DNA of 64,000 nucleotides from Alentia gelatinosa (lineage: Eukaryota; Annelida; Polychaeta; Phyllodocida; Polynoidae). The position numbers were made by a program, and so were the translations under genes. Within the stretch, counting starts at the first letter, position 1; every line of letters starts with the position of its first letter. The DNA lies in contig OX465584.1 in NCBI GenBank assembly GCA_950022655.1, positions 65,626,437-65,690,436 on the forward strand. The letters are read 5' to 3'. The notes beneath the pieces were generated by a model. It searched no databases, was not told the origin of the DNA, and saw nothing but the letters and a program-made list of their open reading frames with translations. Shown one piece after another: positions 11,903 to 22,636 of this stretch.

Positions 11903-12267
11903 CAGAATGAGAAATACCCATAAACTATAACTGAACCCCTCTGTCTCTACTGCGTCGCGGGGTGGCGCTGTATGATAGATGTGTGAGTTGGTGATTGGGG
12001 CTGTGGGGTGTGCGTGAGAGGCAGGGAATGAATGATGATGGCAAACTGGTGGGTGGTGTTATCAAACACAACCAGGCGACGGCCACTCATTATTCCTACG
12101 TCCAATAACCCAGCTTCCATACCTCCCCCACCCCTCAGCACACACAGACACCCCCCACGGCATCTGCCCATCCCATGGCTGCATCATCATTGTCACATTC
12201 ACAAGTGACCAGGATGAAGCACGTAATATGCGGCATGAACTTCCCTGTTATCTAATCAATAATTATC
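11903..12267. other. No gene recognised
   Basis: Short GT-rich and CA-rich stretches occur. No domain, repeat pair or RNA structure is recognised. Confidence 0.4.
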
Positions 12268-12833
12268 ATTTATCTTATACCCGGCTATTTTTCTCTCATT
12301 GGGTAATATTGGGTACTCGTTCTCCATGCTTCTACGAGTATTGCAGTCCGTTCTCCATGGTCTGTATATATCCTGTGTGTCGTCCATTATTTTAGTGTTT
12401 ATCTCACCCCAGATATTTTTTCTCCAAAGACTTAACATTGGGAACTCGTATCTAATGCCTATTAGATATTTATGAAAAATATCCAATGGGGGAAAATGTC
12501 ACAAAGGTTAGCCCATTAGTCAATATTAAGGGTGAGATAAATTCAGAAACCCATTCAAGTTTAGGGTCAGAGCTCGATCCCATCTCATTTGAATCACGTA
12601 GTAATTCACTCGGCTTCGCCTTGTGAATTACTACGTGATTCAAACTCGATGGGATACGGGCTCAGACCCTAAACTTTCATGGGTTTCCTCCATAGTACAG
12701 GTGTGAGATAAATACAGAAAGCAACTCGTTATAGTCAAAGAAGTCGTTCTCCAACTCGTTTGAATGTTATGTGATATTGACTCGGCTGTCACCTCGTTCA
12801 TATCACTCCGCATCAAAGTGGAGAAGGACAATT
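12268..12833 (+). mobile_element. Hairpin-tailed element, arm family D, copy 1, split by family A
   Basis: The left part (12268-12397) has a decayed TTTATCTTATACCC end and TATTGGGTACTCGTTCTCC. The right part (12698-12833) has CAGGTGTGAGATAAA and a palindrome with arms AGAAGTCGTTCTCCAACTCG and GTGGAGAAGGAC. The copy at 13801-14097 is continuous across this position, which shows that the family A element 12398-12697 landed inside it. Confidence 0.82.
12398..12697 (+). mobile_element. Hairpin-tailed element, arm family A, copy 1 (nested)
   Basis: It starts TTTATCTCACCCCAGAT, has CTCCAAAGACTTAACATTGG, the inverted terminus AAGGGTGAGATAAATTC near 12529, and a palindrome with arms GTTTAGGGTCAGAGCTCGAT and GATTCAAACTCGATGGGA around apex CACTCGGCTTCGCCTTGTGA. 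It ends CTCCATAG just after the outer arm. Five other copies lie in the window. Confidence 0.9.
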
Positions 12834-13600
12834 TTGACCAAAACTTGTTGGTTTCATTTTTTATAAGTCATATTTTTACTACCCACCGTTAGATATATAA
12901 TGATCATAAAATTAGGCAAGGATGAAGTGTATTCACACTGTGAGCGTATGGATTCGACGTTGGTCACGTGGTACTCACGGTGGGAGGTGGGTGGCGGAAG
13001 CCTGTACCACTTCGTGGGTTTGGAGACACTTTATAAACTCTCAGTAACGTCTAAAAGTATGTAATGACCAAATAACTAACGTTGGCTATGAACGCAATAC
13101 AGTTTAAATGGCTGAAATACTCGAAATCAATCGAAAACAACCCCATTTAGTAAGGAAACCATATTTCCTCCTAACAGAATCCACAATTTCATTTTAGTTT
13201 ACTTCGTTTTGAGAGCACTTATTAAAGAGCCCAGCTTTTTGAGTAACAAAATTCACGATTTCATGTTAACTTTCCCCCGTTCAGTTCGCCCGGAAAGGAA
13301 GGGTTGTCCAGTTACCAGGGTTCTACTGTACGTTTCTACCACCATTAACCCTCGCCTGATGGCTAACTGCGGGTTATGTATGTTTAGGAAATATGGATGG
13401 GCGATAATGTGAGTAGGTCCTTCGATACGCTAACCGGAAGTTGTCTGAGGTCTGGGTCACGTGGTGTCAGTGATGATGACTTACGATGGACGCTCACCTA
13501 ACTGGGTCATCACTGTGGTCACGTGATGTGTGGTCACGATCCTGGCGGCCAACGCAGGAACTAAATTACCTACCCTCAGATATCAGCTGACAAAGAGCAA
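12834..13600. other. No gene recognised
   Basis: Short frames only. Three CACGTG hexamers fall at about 12965, 13457 and 13515, which may be chance. Confidence 0.4.
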
Positions 13601-13800
13601 TATGTGATCAATTCCTGCCCCTTCACAGTAGGCACAATGATAATCTATATAGACAATAATCGATGGTTTTGTGGAAAGGCAACCGTGAACCAAGAAAGGT
13701 TGACGTTGTTTGTTGTCTTTTTTTTTAAACTTTTTTTTTATGACTTTCATTCGCGTGAACATGTACATGCATCCTGGTTTCGCTGGGATCAGTTTCAAGA

Positions 13801-14097
13801 TTTATCTCACCCCTGGAATAAATGTCCATAGGCTTAACATTGGGAACTCGTTCTCCATGCCCCTAAAAGTATTGCAGTCTGTTCTCCATGGTCTATATCC
13901 TGTGTGTAATCCATTCTTTTAGTGTGTACAGGGGTGAGATAAATACAGAAAGCAACTCGTTTTGGTCAAAGAAGTCATTCTCCAACTCGTTTGAATGCTA
14001 TGTGATATTCACTCAGCTGTCGCCTCGTTCATATCACACCGCATCAAACTCGTGGAGAACGACCACTTTGACCAAAACTTGTTGGTTTCTTCTTTAG
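13801..14097 (+). mobile_element. Hairpin-tailed element, arm family D, copy 2 (intact)
   Basis: TTTATCTCACCCCTGG at 13801 is followed by TCCATAGGCTTAACATTGGG, then the inverted terminus CAGGGGTGAGATAAATAC near 13929. The palindrome has arms AACTCGTTTTGGTCAAAG and TTTGACCAAAACTTG around CACTCAGCTGTCGCCTCG. This uninterrupted copy is the reference for the split copy at 12.3-12.8 kb. Confidence 0.88.
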
Positions 14098-14426
14098 TGT
14101 TGAACATTCAGGGAGAAGGAATCGAAATTCTTACAGACATATGTTTTAACATATTGATGATGATGAAATGAGATGGCTTGATGAGAAACATACAGTTGCT
14201 GAATCAAATACAGACTCACAAAATATAGGCTACTGACTCTACCTACAATTACTGCAGTAGTAAAGACTAAGTCAGTGTATTATAGGTAGCCGATACTAAT
14301 TCAGGAACCTCTATAGTATGATATATGTGTCAACATGCTAAGGTAAGCAAGTGAGGTAGACACATTATAGTACAAAGTACACAGTAGTAAAACACAAGCT
14401 TTATCATGAGTGGTTTTTAAGGGAAA
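14098..14426. other. No gene recognised
   Basis: AT-rich sequence without recognisable genes or repeats. Confidence 0.4.
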
Positions 14427-14570
14427 CTAGTTAACCTAATTGGGACGGCTTATCGTACTATCGGTAAAATTATCGCATTCACTCTGCGAGCTCATGCGAT
14501 AATTTTACCGATAGTAACAAGGTACGATATGCCGTCCCAATTAGGTTAGCAAGTTTCACTTGTACTATAC
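14427..14570. repeat. Long palindrome, GGGAAACTA-ended group (arm family G)
   Basis: The arms TAATTGGGACGGC and TATCGGTAAAATTATCGCA pair with TGCGATAATTTTACCGATA and GCCGTCCCAATTAGGTTA around a short centre. The left edge GGGAAACTA resembles the edges of the palindromes at 60.43 kb (GGGAAACTA) and 38.09 kb (GAGAAACAG), although the arms are unrelated. Confidence 0.85.
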
Positions 14571-14929
14571 ACCTCTAAATACATGTAAATACTTAAAAAC
14601 CCACCAAAATATGTCGATGTCGAAGTAATAAACAAAGTCGCCTGGGTGGGCGGAAGTCCCTTTCTGCTATGAATGTGTACCGCAATATTCATAGCCACAA
14701 TTTTGTAAATAAAATTCAAACTCTTAGAAAATTCTTTTCTTTGCAAATATTAGTCTCATAATATCATTTATCAATTTTCTGTCTACTTTTTTTGTTCGGA
14801 TATTGATTATTATGATTTATTAACATATCTTACGAGATTGAGTTTTAAAAGTATGGTGGTATGGCGCCATACCGGCACAGTATGGTGGTACGGCTCAACT
14901 ACCACTTGGACAGCAGAGATTGGTATTTG

Positions 14930-15185
14930 GAGTATTTTAAGGCACAGGTGTATAGAACACAAAACCGCCTGTTCACAAGTCCATCGTCTGTCGCATTCAT
15001 TATCCATCTTCTTCAATAAGTTAAACTCAGGAATTGCTATATCATAAGGTATATCATACGGGACTATTACTTTGTTCTCCGGCATAACGGGACTATTTTC
15101 TAGTAATCAATGGCTTTGAGGCTATGAACAAAGAGTTTCAAATCCCTAACAAATAGTTACAGTTTCTGACCCGTAGAAACACTGT
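14930..15185. repeat. Interspersed repeat R2, partial copy
   Basis: CGCCTGTTCACAAGTCCATC, then TTATCCATCTTCTTCAATAA, the phrase GGGACTATTACTTTGTTCTC and the phrase TTGAGGCTATGAAC align with 16262-16605 and 59908-60240. It is diverged and truncated. A shorter R2 head occurs at about 13645-13690. Confidence 0.7.
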
Positions 15186-15360
15186 GAAGTGGTATACTCT
15201 GGCACCATGCATGTTCCATGGTTCTTGGTTATCAATGAATGATGAAATACCAGGTTGAGAGAAATAGTTGTATGCAGACCTCGATGAAATACAGGAAAGT
15301 GTTACTTCAAATTAAATGCATCTTATTCTCTCGGGCCTACACTAACATTAAGGTTGGAGA

Positions 15361-15570
15361 CTTTATCTTACCCCTGGTAATTTTGTTCCATAGGCTTAAC
15401 ATGGGCAACTCTTTCTCCATGCCCCTACGAGTATTACAGGCCGTTCTCCATAGTATATGGCAGCATATACATAGTGTGTCGTCCATTCTGTTAGAGCATA
15501 CAGGGGTGAGATAAATACAGAAAGCAACTCGTTTTGGTCGAAACCATCATTCTGCAACTTGTTTGAGCAA
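15361..15570 (+). mobile_element. Hairpin-tailed element, arm family D, copy 3 (truncated)
   Basis: TTTATCTTACCCCTGG, CATAGGCTTAACATGGG and CAGGGGTGAGATAAATAC are present. Only the left arm (AAGCAACTCGTTTTGGTC) of the palindrome remains before the sequence changes. Confidence 0.8.
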
Positions 15571-15639
15571 CATGCAGCGCTCATTAAAAGATACTGTGGC
15601 AAGTACGGTAGAGTGACGAACTGGATGCCCCGGACCAGG

Positions 15640-15963
15640 GACCTGTTTCACTAGTTTCGTGACATGTCTGTGACACCATACAGACAGATCGGGTTGTCTG
15701 GTTTTGTGACAACACAAGTAGCTGCCCCTGGGAAAAGACAGACCCCAAACATAGGAATTAGACAAATCTACACATTATGGACATGTTTCACTAGTTTTGT
15801 GACAAAAGTGAAGACAGACATGAAAAGCGGCACCAACAGTGCAAGCAAGAACGCACAAAATGAAGTTTAATGTATAGTCCTTATGAAACCGGACACACCA
15901 TCTAGACATGTCACGCGGTCTAGACATGTCACAAAACTAGTAAAACAGGTCCCTGGTCTGGAG
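15640..15963. mobile_element. CCWGG-flanked MITE, GACCTGTTTCACTAGTTT ends
   Basis: CCAGG then GACCTGTTTCACTAGTTTCG opens the element, and CTAGTAAAACAGGTC then CCTGG closes it. The interior carries GTGACACCATACAGACAGAT, GCGGCACCAACAGTGCAAGC and repeated AGACATGTCAC. The same family recurs at 19.5, 31.4, 32.4-33.4, 42.5 and 54.0-54.6 kb. Confidence 0.85.
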
Positions 15964-16261
15964 AGGGGTCCCAGCACTCCCTGCGCGAGCAGCTGTCACG
16001 TGATCTTGACATCCTATAAAAGGACGACAGCAGCTCTGGTGCGTCACTTGTGGCTTGGAGCTCGGGGAGGAAGGAGCTCGGCTGCTGGACCCGATCACTG
16101 AACCCCGTATTAGATGCCTAGTCTTAGCTATCGTTAGTATGACCGTATTGTGCTCCGGGGATTACCTGTAGAGCCGAATTGATGTATGCTTATGAGAATA
16201 TAACACTGATCAACGCTTGTGCACTTTAACTGGAGTCTGGCTCTTTATTTGACGTTACAAT

Positions 16262-16605
16262 ACATAGACAATAATCGATGGTTTTTTTGGTCAACTGCGA
16301 GTGGTTTACAGAGCCGCCTGTCCATAAAATCATCGTTTGCTGTATTTATTATCCATCTTTTCAAATGAATTAAACCCGGTAATTGCCAGATTAACGGGTA
16401 TAACAATAGGCACTATTTCTTTGCTCTATAGAAAAAGGGACTATTTTTCCCGTATACCATGGTTTTGAGGCCGTATACCACAGGTTTGAATCCGTATACC
16501 ACAGTTATGGTATCTGACAGGTTTTATACAATGGGTCGTGGTTTACTGAGTCCCGCTACATTTTCAATGGGGGCTTTGTATCCGATGTATAATAAATATA
16601 CAGAT
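16262..16605. repeat. Interspersed repeat R2, long copy
   Basis: It begins ATAGACAATAATCGATGG and runs through GGGTATAACAATAGGCACTA, the phrase CGTATACCACAGG and the phrase GGTCGTGGTTTACTGAG to GTATCCGATG. It aligns along its length with 59908-60240. No inverted ends or coding capacity are evident. Confidence 0.82.
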
Positions 16606-16995
16606 AGACAAAAGTACACCAATAGAAAAGAGAGTATTTTGAGGAGGTTGTGTCGAGGGACCTACAGGAAGATGACAGTTTCTGTATTGTCTCCGTACGT
16701 GCACTCTCCAAGCACATTCAGCCTGCTCACAATGCCTGGCGTATACCTGGAGAGTGGCACAGGTGTCAGCATTCATACTGCATGAATCTCTGTATTGATT
16801 TCCCTCTCGTGAACACTCCCACTCCCCCCTCACACCTCACTCCTACATTCATCTCAAGCCATGCAGGGATAATATCAAAGGCATCTTGTTCTGGTGCTCG
16901 TTTGTAACGATGGAGAGCACCATTTCTCTACCCTCACTCTCCCAGCAGAGATCTTGCGCTCTACTTCCTGTGGCCACTTATATCTCTGCCCCGAC
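16606..16995. other. No gene recognised
   Basis: Short frames on both strands without domains. Confidence 0.4.
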
Positions 16996-17393
16996 CCAGA
17001 GGAGGTGTGAAGCGTAGCGCCCCCTATCGTTTTGGCATGGTCTCAAATGGCAGTTGAATGTGGATTCCTATACTAAAATAGGCTAACTAGTAACAGCTAC
17101 TACATACAAACTGTTAGAGCACTATCAAAAATCTTTTCAGATATTGATAGAGTGATATCTAATGTACTCCATACCATAATAGAGGTCAATAGAGCTCCAT
17201 GTTTTATGGCTGTTTGGTGTTGTTAAATACAACGTTATTTCTCATAGGCTATGCTTACAAGCCTCACACAGTCCATTCTCAAGAGCTCCTTCCCCTCTGC
17301 TGGCAGGTTTGAAAGTGGCGCCTTGAACCCTGCTGCGATCGCATATATGAGTTGGGTCCCTATAGGGGGCGCTGCGCTTCACACCTCCTCTGG
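16996..17393. mobile_element. TIR element, CAGAGGAGGTGTGAAGCG ends
   Basis: The left end CAGAGGAGGTGTGAAGCG continues into TAGCGCCCCCTAT. It is repeated inverted at 17360-17393 as ATAGGGGGCGCTGCGCTTCA, then CACCTCCTCTG. About 330 bp of non-coding sequence lie between. It is a probable MITE. Confidence 0.8.
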
Positions 17394-18031
17394 CCGATCT
17401 GCCTGTTTGGGCTCAAATCTGGCCCATACGCCTGTTTATGAAATATCCCAATTTCTGAGGGATTTTGGAGATATTGTGTTCTACTTATAAATAGAAATGA
17501 ACATATTTATATGGTGATAATATACACTCATTTCTATTGTTTGTTATGTCAAATTAGATATAGTCATAGGGATTTTTTTCTTCAGTGGAAGGCACCTCAG
17601 ATTATAAAGAGGTTTAAAGCTGAAAAAGAAACAACTGGATTGTCTCTGGAGCTCATTTAATAATTCCCAACTCATTGTTTTGACAGATGCCTTGTTTTGA
17701 ATCCGAAATGTTGGCTGGTTCCCCCTGTCCTTAGAGGATACCCTGAGAACCAGCGTATGACGTCACTGGGTTGGGGCAGAGATTAAGCCAGCGCTATTGT
17801 AGCGAAAGATCTGGGGGGAGAGTGGTCCGTCCTGCAAGGCATCACCTAGAATAACTTATCAGAAATTGCGCATACTTCATGAAAACTGGGAGCAAATGGT
17901 ATATTTATCATTGATGAATGAGCGTGCAATTATAAATGAATATCAACTAAAAGGTTTGGATAGTTTTCTATAACCCACTTGCACCAAGTAAACTTACCAT
18001 TTCTGCAACTGCCTATCTTGGATCCAATGTA
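17394..18031. other. No gene; R1 fragment at the right edge
   Basis: Mostly unassigned. From about 17940, AAAGGTTTGGATAGTTTTCT and ACCCACTTGCACCAAGT match the R1 copy at 34.5 kb. Confidence 0.5.
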
Positions 18032-18317
18032 GTGCCAGAATCGGTTACCCTGCCAAAAAATGGTAATTATCGCCCACCCAATACGCGAATGCGTCTGCAC
18101 ACGCTCTTCCGGTCAGATTTCACGGACTATCGGACGTACTACTATTTTGATGTGATTTTAATGTAAATAAATGAAAAGAGTAGTATTTAGATATGAGAAT
18201 AACATCTCGTGATATGCTTAATTTCGGCAAATTTCATCTCTGCGTGTGTTCGCGCATTCGGACAAGATACTAGTCGGTGATAATTACCACTTTTGGCAGG
18301 GTAACCGTTTTTGGCAC
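18032..18317. mobile_element. MITE with 42-bp TIRs at a TA site
   Basis: GTGCCAGAATCGGTTACCCT then GCCAAAAAATGGTAATTATC is matched inverted by GATAATTACCACTTTTGGCA then GGGTAACCGTTTTTGGCAC. TA flanks both ends (18030-18031 and 18318-18319). This fits a Tc1/mariner-type target, by inference only. Confidence 0.85.
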
Positions 18318-18777
18318 TACACCGAACCCCCTCCCCCCGATACAATTCAGAACACCAGGTGGCAAGACCAAATATATATTAATTATATCAAAAATATTTT
18401 TTTGGGGGTTGGGATGAAGGAATTTTACCCACGTTGTCAATATCATCTATAGATCATAACAACTGATAACAATGGTTGTCTCTGGACTACAATGGCGCTA
18501 TCTTATAATTTCCTGGCGGATGATGGCAGAGCTAACCATCCCTCTGTGCCCTGTAGGTGGCCTTCCCACTCATCACTCTCCATCACAACCTCGGCCTTCA
18601 CGCCGCACGTCCACACACATCTCCAGGCGTATGTTTGGTATGGTTGCTCCTCACTCAGCGTCTGACTTGTGTCCTCCTCCCTGCTCGTTCCTGACGGAGA
18701 CATGATCGTATCGATATCCACGCGCACAAAGCTGAGCAATAGAGGAAAACTATGTCCGGTGAAAGTAATTAGTAGAA
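18318..18777. other. No gene recognised
   Basis: Only short open frames occur, without recognisable motifs. Confidence 0.4.
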
Positions 18778-19173
18778 ACTGAACTCGAGTTAGACTTGTC
18801 AGTGTTTATGCCACGACGGGAAGGTCGCACGTATTACTACGCGAAGCGTTAGCTGAGCGTAGTGAGGAACAGACCTGACCAGAGTGGCATAGACACTGAC
18901 AAGCCTAACTCGAGTTCAGTTTCATATTTATCCTACCCTGTCTCTACCCTTTTGGATTACTAAAATATAAATATAGATTGAACGACCAACCGAAGTCCAT
19001 CGGGAACTTCTGAGTCCAACTGGAACTATTTTCGGAGCAGCTCACAATCTGGTCGCTGATTGGTCGAATTTTTTATGCCCCTAGAGGCATAAATCGCACT
19101 TTTTGTCATGGCATGCCGCATAAAATTTGCCTATGTTATGCCTATGGACCGTTTTTATTAGGGGTAGGATAAA
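18778..19173 (-). mobile_element. Hairpin-tailed element, arm family H
   Basis: The palindrome arms GAACTCGAGTTAGACTTGTC and GACAAGCCTAACTCGAGTTC surround an inner CGCGAAGCG. It is followed by TTTATCCTACCCTG, a 200-bp body, ATGTTATGCCTATGGA and AGGGGTAGGATAA. It abuts the family A copy that starts at 19178 head to head. Confidence 0.82.
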
Positions 19174-19177
19174 GGCC

Positions 19178-19474
19178 TTTATCTCACCCCTGGTATTTTT
19201 TCTCCATAGACTTAACATTGGAAACTCGTATCTAACACCCATTAGATATTTAGGAAAACTATCCAATGGGGGATAATATCACAAATGTTAGCCCATTAGT
19301 CAATATTAAGGGTGAGATAAATTCAGAAACCCATGAAAGTTTAGGGTCAGAGCCGCTCCCATCTCATTTGAATCACATATCAATTCATGCGGCTTCGCCT
19401 TGTGAATTACTACGTGATTCAAACTAGATGGGATACGAGCTCAGACCCTAAACTTTCATGGGTTTCCTCTATAT
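19178..19474 (+). mobile_element. Hairpin-tailed element, arm family A, copy 2
   Basis: TTTATCTCACCCCTGG, CTCCATAGACTTAACATTGG, the inverted terminus near 19309, and the palindrome with apex GCGGCTTCGCCTTGTGAAT are present. The end is CCTCTAT. The sequence is close to the copies at 53.6 and 60.8 kb. Confidence 0.9.
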
Positions 19475-19517
19475 TCTCCACTGTGCGATTTGGGGGGGCT
19501 TGCGATCCTGTACCTCC

Positions 19518-20052
19518 GGGACCTGTTTCACTAGTTTTGTGACATGTCTAGATGGCGTCTAGATGTGTGTCCGGTTTCATAAGAACTAGACACTGTTTTG
19601 TCCGTTCTTGCTTGCACTGTTGGTGCCGCTTTTCATGTCTGTCTAACACTTTTGTCATGAAACTAGTGAAACAGGTCCATGACCATGACCAATCGCTACA
19701 GACTGAATTACCTCAGTCACCTGGCAGTGCTTAATACATTTGGACGCTGCATGTGGGATAACCCTATCGCAAACAGACAGATAGGCCTTTACTTTCACAG
19801 ACATGAAAAGCGGCACCAACAGTGCAAGCAAGAACAGTGTACACAGGCGGAACCAAGCCTAACAGTGACACTACAGCGCCAGTTACAAGGCAATGTCTAA
19901 TTCTTATGAAACCAGACACACCGTCTTTGAGGTCTGTCTTGTCCTAAGGGCAGCTATTTGTGTTGTCATGAAACTAGTGAAACTCGATCTGTCTGTATGG
20001 TGTCACAGACGCCATTTAGACATGTCACTGAACTATTGAAACAGGTCCCAGA
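19518..20052. mobile_element. CCWGG-type MITE cluster, GGGACCTGTTTCACTAG ends
   Basis: It opens GGGACCTGTTTCACTAGTTT at 19518 and closes TGAAACAGGTCCC near 20049. Internal ends (AACTAGTGAAACAGGTCC at about 19662 and CATGAAACTAGTGAAACTC near 19967) show at least two elements nested or adjacent. An R1 fragment lies between them. Confidence 0.75.
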
Positions 20053-20379
20053 TGGGCTCTCTTCTAAGATACTAAGATACTGGCCATCTGCCCCTTACCG
20101 ATGTCACAGAGCTGGCACGCAGATAGTGAAGGGATGTATTTTTGCATCTCGCTGAAAGTACCTATAACATCTCTCTAAAGTGCTGATTCCACCAACACAC
20201 AAGATATAATGAGATCAGTCACGATTTGGTTGTCTTGCTAAATCTGGCTCGGTTTTGAATAATCATGTGCATATTTGCCGCCAACCATTGGTCTGGTTAA
20301 GCACCTGTGCCACGTTCTTGTCGTGATTTGCCATGGTATGTCAGCAATAGATCTTGAGGTGTTACATACAGCATTATTA
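20053..20379. repeat. R1 fragment and unassigned DNA
   Basis: The text GATACTAAGATACTGGCCAT and GCACGCAGATAGTGAAGGGA are weakly related to the R1 copies. The remainder has no assignment. Confidence 0.35.
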
Positions 20380-20576
20380 TCACATAATATTCCAAAATCG
20401 AGGAGATAGGGTAGGATAAAATCAAAACCTGATTCGTTTTAATATTGGCCACCGCATGCCACTCCTGAAGTTTTGGCTCCGGACTTCACTCAGCTTCGCC
20501 TCATGAAGTCACTTTGCCAAACTCCAGTCGTGGCATACGGTGGCCAAGATTAAACCTCATCCAGTTTTACGATAAT
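20380..20576 (+). mobile_element. Hairpin-tailed element, arm family C, copy 2 (5' truncated)
   Basis: The internal terminus GGGTAGGATAAAATC is followed by a palindrome with arms TGGCCACCGCATGCCACTCC and CGTGGCATACGGTGGCCAAG around CACTCAGCTTCGCCTCATGA. It ends CCAGTTTTACGATA, as in copies 1 and 3. The body with the outer terminus is missing. Confidence 0.85.
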
Positions 20577-20925
20577 ACAACGGTAAATCCATCGTGTTGG
20601 TGGAATCAGCCCTTAACCTATGCAGCGTATTTGAGCGTATTTCCCACGCTCAATACACAGTTCTGCACATTGCGATAAGGCACACCTGAGAGGCCTGCCA
20701 GGGACACCATGGATGTTGTACACAAGGTGAGTAAATCGATCCCAAGCCTTGAGAACACGACCCTGAATACAGCAAGAAGTCTGTCAAGACCTCGAGACGC
20801 GTGCCTTGATCAAACGGCGCCCAAATTACAGCTGACTGCTGTGTTGTGTATGGTGAGGAGGGGGTTCAGGATTCCTCTGGCTTCATAAACAAAAGTTACA
20901 TTTTGATGTGAAACTTAGTGCACCT
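20577..20925. other. No gene recognised
   Basis: No open frame of note, no repeat pair. Confidence 0.4.
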
Positions 20926-21169
20926 AAAGACTGATGCCCATCTACCGATTCAGGGTTGAGCGATTAGTTACCAAATCGTATAGGAGTCTGTCAACTGGTC
21001 GTAGGCAAATTATGTAACCCTTCGCTCGACCGTGGACATTGAGGAGATGGGGTGCTGGATATTAGTCCTAAACAAATCGGTCTACTAATCGGTGGCTCAC
21101 CCTTGCCTAGCTGTCCTACTTCTACCGACTACGGCCGACTCCGTTAGGATGCCTTGGGTGAGACAAATT
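20926..21169. mobile_element. Older MITE, left part (split by the retrotransposon)
   Basis: TGCCCATCTACCGATTCAGG through GAGCGATTAGTTACCAAATC and GCCTAGCTGTCCTACTTCTA to GGTGAGACAAATT matches the inverse of 54908-55313. The other part resumes at 26719. The intact paralogue shows that the two parts were adjacent before insertion. Confidence 0.88.
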
Positions 21170-21362
21170 GGTAGCTCATGGCCCGTAGGGTCAGGAGCGG
21201 TCATTGCACCACCTAGCGCACTCCCTCCCTACTAGCGCACCCTGCGCGCCCCCGCGTGCGAGTCACGTGAACTAATAGGTCACGTGGCGAAGCACGCCCC
21301 CACGCTCTATCTCATTCTGTTCCTGCGCTTCACTCCGCTCACACCTACAACCTTTTTTCTCC
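21170..21362 (+). repeat. Split direct repeat A1
   Basis: 193 bp from GGTAGCTCATGG to CCTTTTTTCTCC, repeated at 26159-26351 with no difference that I can see. It precedes the ORFs and is the likely promoter region. It holds two CACGTG boxes at 21264-21269 and 21281-21286 inside AGTCACGTG and GGTCACGTGG. Confidence 0.95.
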
Positions 21363-21469
21363 TTGGCTCTACGCTGTTCGCGGCACCGCATACTCCACGG
21401 GTATCGGTCCGAGGCCGTAAGGGCAAGAGTTTAAAAGTACGGGTTAGCAGGAGGACAGGTTCACGTGAA

Positions 21470-22624
21470 ATGCCGAAAACGCGAGCTGGACCGAGCACGT
21501 CTCAGGCTCAGGAGGAATCTTCGGACTCGACCATGCGGCCTTCCGAAGACCACGTGGAATCGGCCTCGGAGGTCGGGAGCGTGAAAACCACCCGCCTCGT
21601 GGCCGTGGAGGTCGGCCTCGCGGCTATGAAAGAGGACATGAAGACCCAGATCGGCGGTGTCCTGGCCGCCATCAACCGCCTAGCCGAGCAGAGGGCACCG
21701 GAGGCAGCGTCTCGACCGCCGACCGCTCAATCTGCCGCTGAGAGACGGACACAGGACTGGGCCGAGGACCAGGTGGCACGTGTTTAGCCCGCGCCGAGAC
21801 AAATACGGGAGAGGTACGGGGCGGACTCGTACATCCAGCGCAAGCTCGACCGGGAGGCGATAAAACACGATAGGACGGCCGGTAAGCTGCATTCTGATTT
21901 AAATATCGCAAGGCTTACCAGCAAGCCGTATATGTTTATCGACCGTGAGGGGGTTTATACCCTTGCGCAGAAACTGGAGGTGAGGGGGTCCCTGGGACCC
22001 ATGGAATACGTGAGCGCGTTCCTGGGACTACTGGGAGACCACAGAGCCGTAGAGCCCGAGGACAGGGACCACATGAGTAAACATCTTCATCAGGTCTCCA
22101 TCGATGCGCAGTCCCGGCCGTGGGCCGGCGTGAGGCGATGGAGCCAATTCATCTTCGATCAGGTCGAGACCGGGAGGATGAGCTGGTCGGACTACGCGCT
22201 CATACAGGAAGAGCGGGTCCGACTCGCGATGACGGCCGGGACTCAGACCGGGGGAGCGGATAGCGGAAGCAAGTCACGCTCGAGGGAATTGCCGTGTAGG
22301 CAATTCAATTCGGACCGGGGGTGTCGCCACAGGAGCGGGCACGAGGACGGGCCTATCAAATGGGTCCATATATGCTCGTATTGCGATTCGGTGGGAAAGC
22401 AGTGCGGGCATTCGCTCCATGCCTGTAACCGCAAGTTGGGTTACACAATGGGGTACGACAGTCAGCAAGCCCCCCAACCCCCAGCAGCACGGCGGGCGGG
22501 CCAGGTGGCGTACACCCCACAGGCCGGATACACGTTGAGGGCGGCCGACCCCGGACCGGATGCCCTGTACCAACACGGCGGTCAGCCGGCGGCAAAAAAC
22601 GGGCACGGTGCGCCCCGCGAGTGA
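21470..22624 (+). CDS. Gag-like protein ORF with one in-frame UAG
   Basis: The first ATG in this frame downstream of A1 is at 21470. The frame runs to TGA at 22622-22624 but contains UAG at 21785-21787 (codon 106); everything after it stays open, with a further ATG at 21932. The N-terminal part is charged, with a possible coiled-coil helix around VAVEVGLAAMKEDMKTQIG. The C-terminal part has a Cys/His motif near codon 276 (CRQFN, then GC, HICSYC and HACNRK). This type of zinc-binding motif is typical of DIRS/Ngaro ORF1 products and suggests RNA binding and particle or RNP assembly. Translation can switch to the RT frame at 22594-22600. The UAG may be a late nonsense mutation (CAG to TAG is one step) or a readthrough codon. 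With the UAG as a stop, only 105 residues are made from the first ATG. Confidence 0.75.
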
Positions 22625-22636
22625 TCGGAGCGCACC
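22594..22636 (+). promoter_or_regulatory. Predicted -1 ribosomal frameshift signal
   Basis: The heptamer A AAA AAC (22594-22600) is in the Gag frame exactly as X XXY YYZ requires. After a 6-nt spacer, GGTGCGC (22607-22613) can pair with GCGCACC (22630-22636) in a perfect 7-bp stem. CCG/CGG inside it can add three pairs, and the Gag stop codon lies in the loop. A -1 slip moves ribosomes into the RT frame, which is open from 22429 to 25554 and has no ATG near its start. The heptamer type is one of the most efficient known in retroviruses. Confidence 0.82.
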
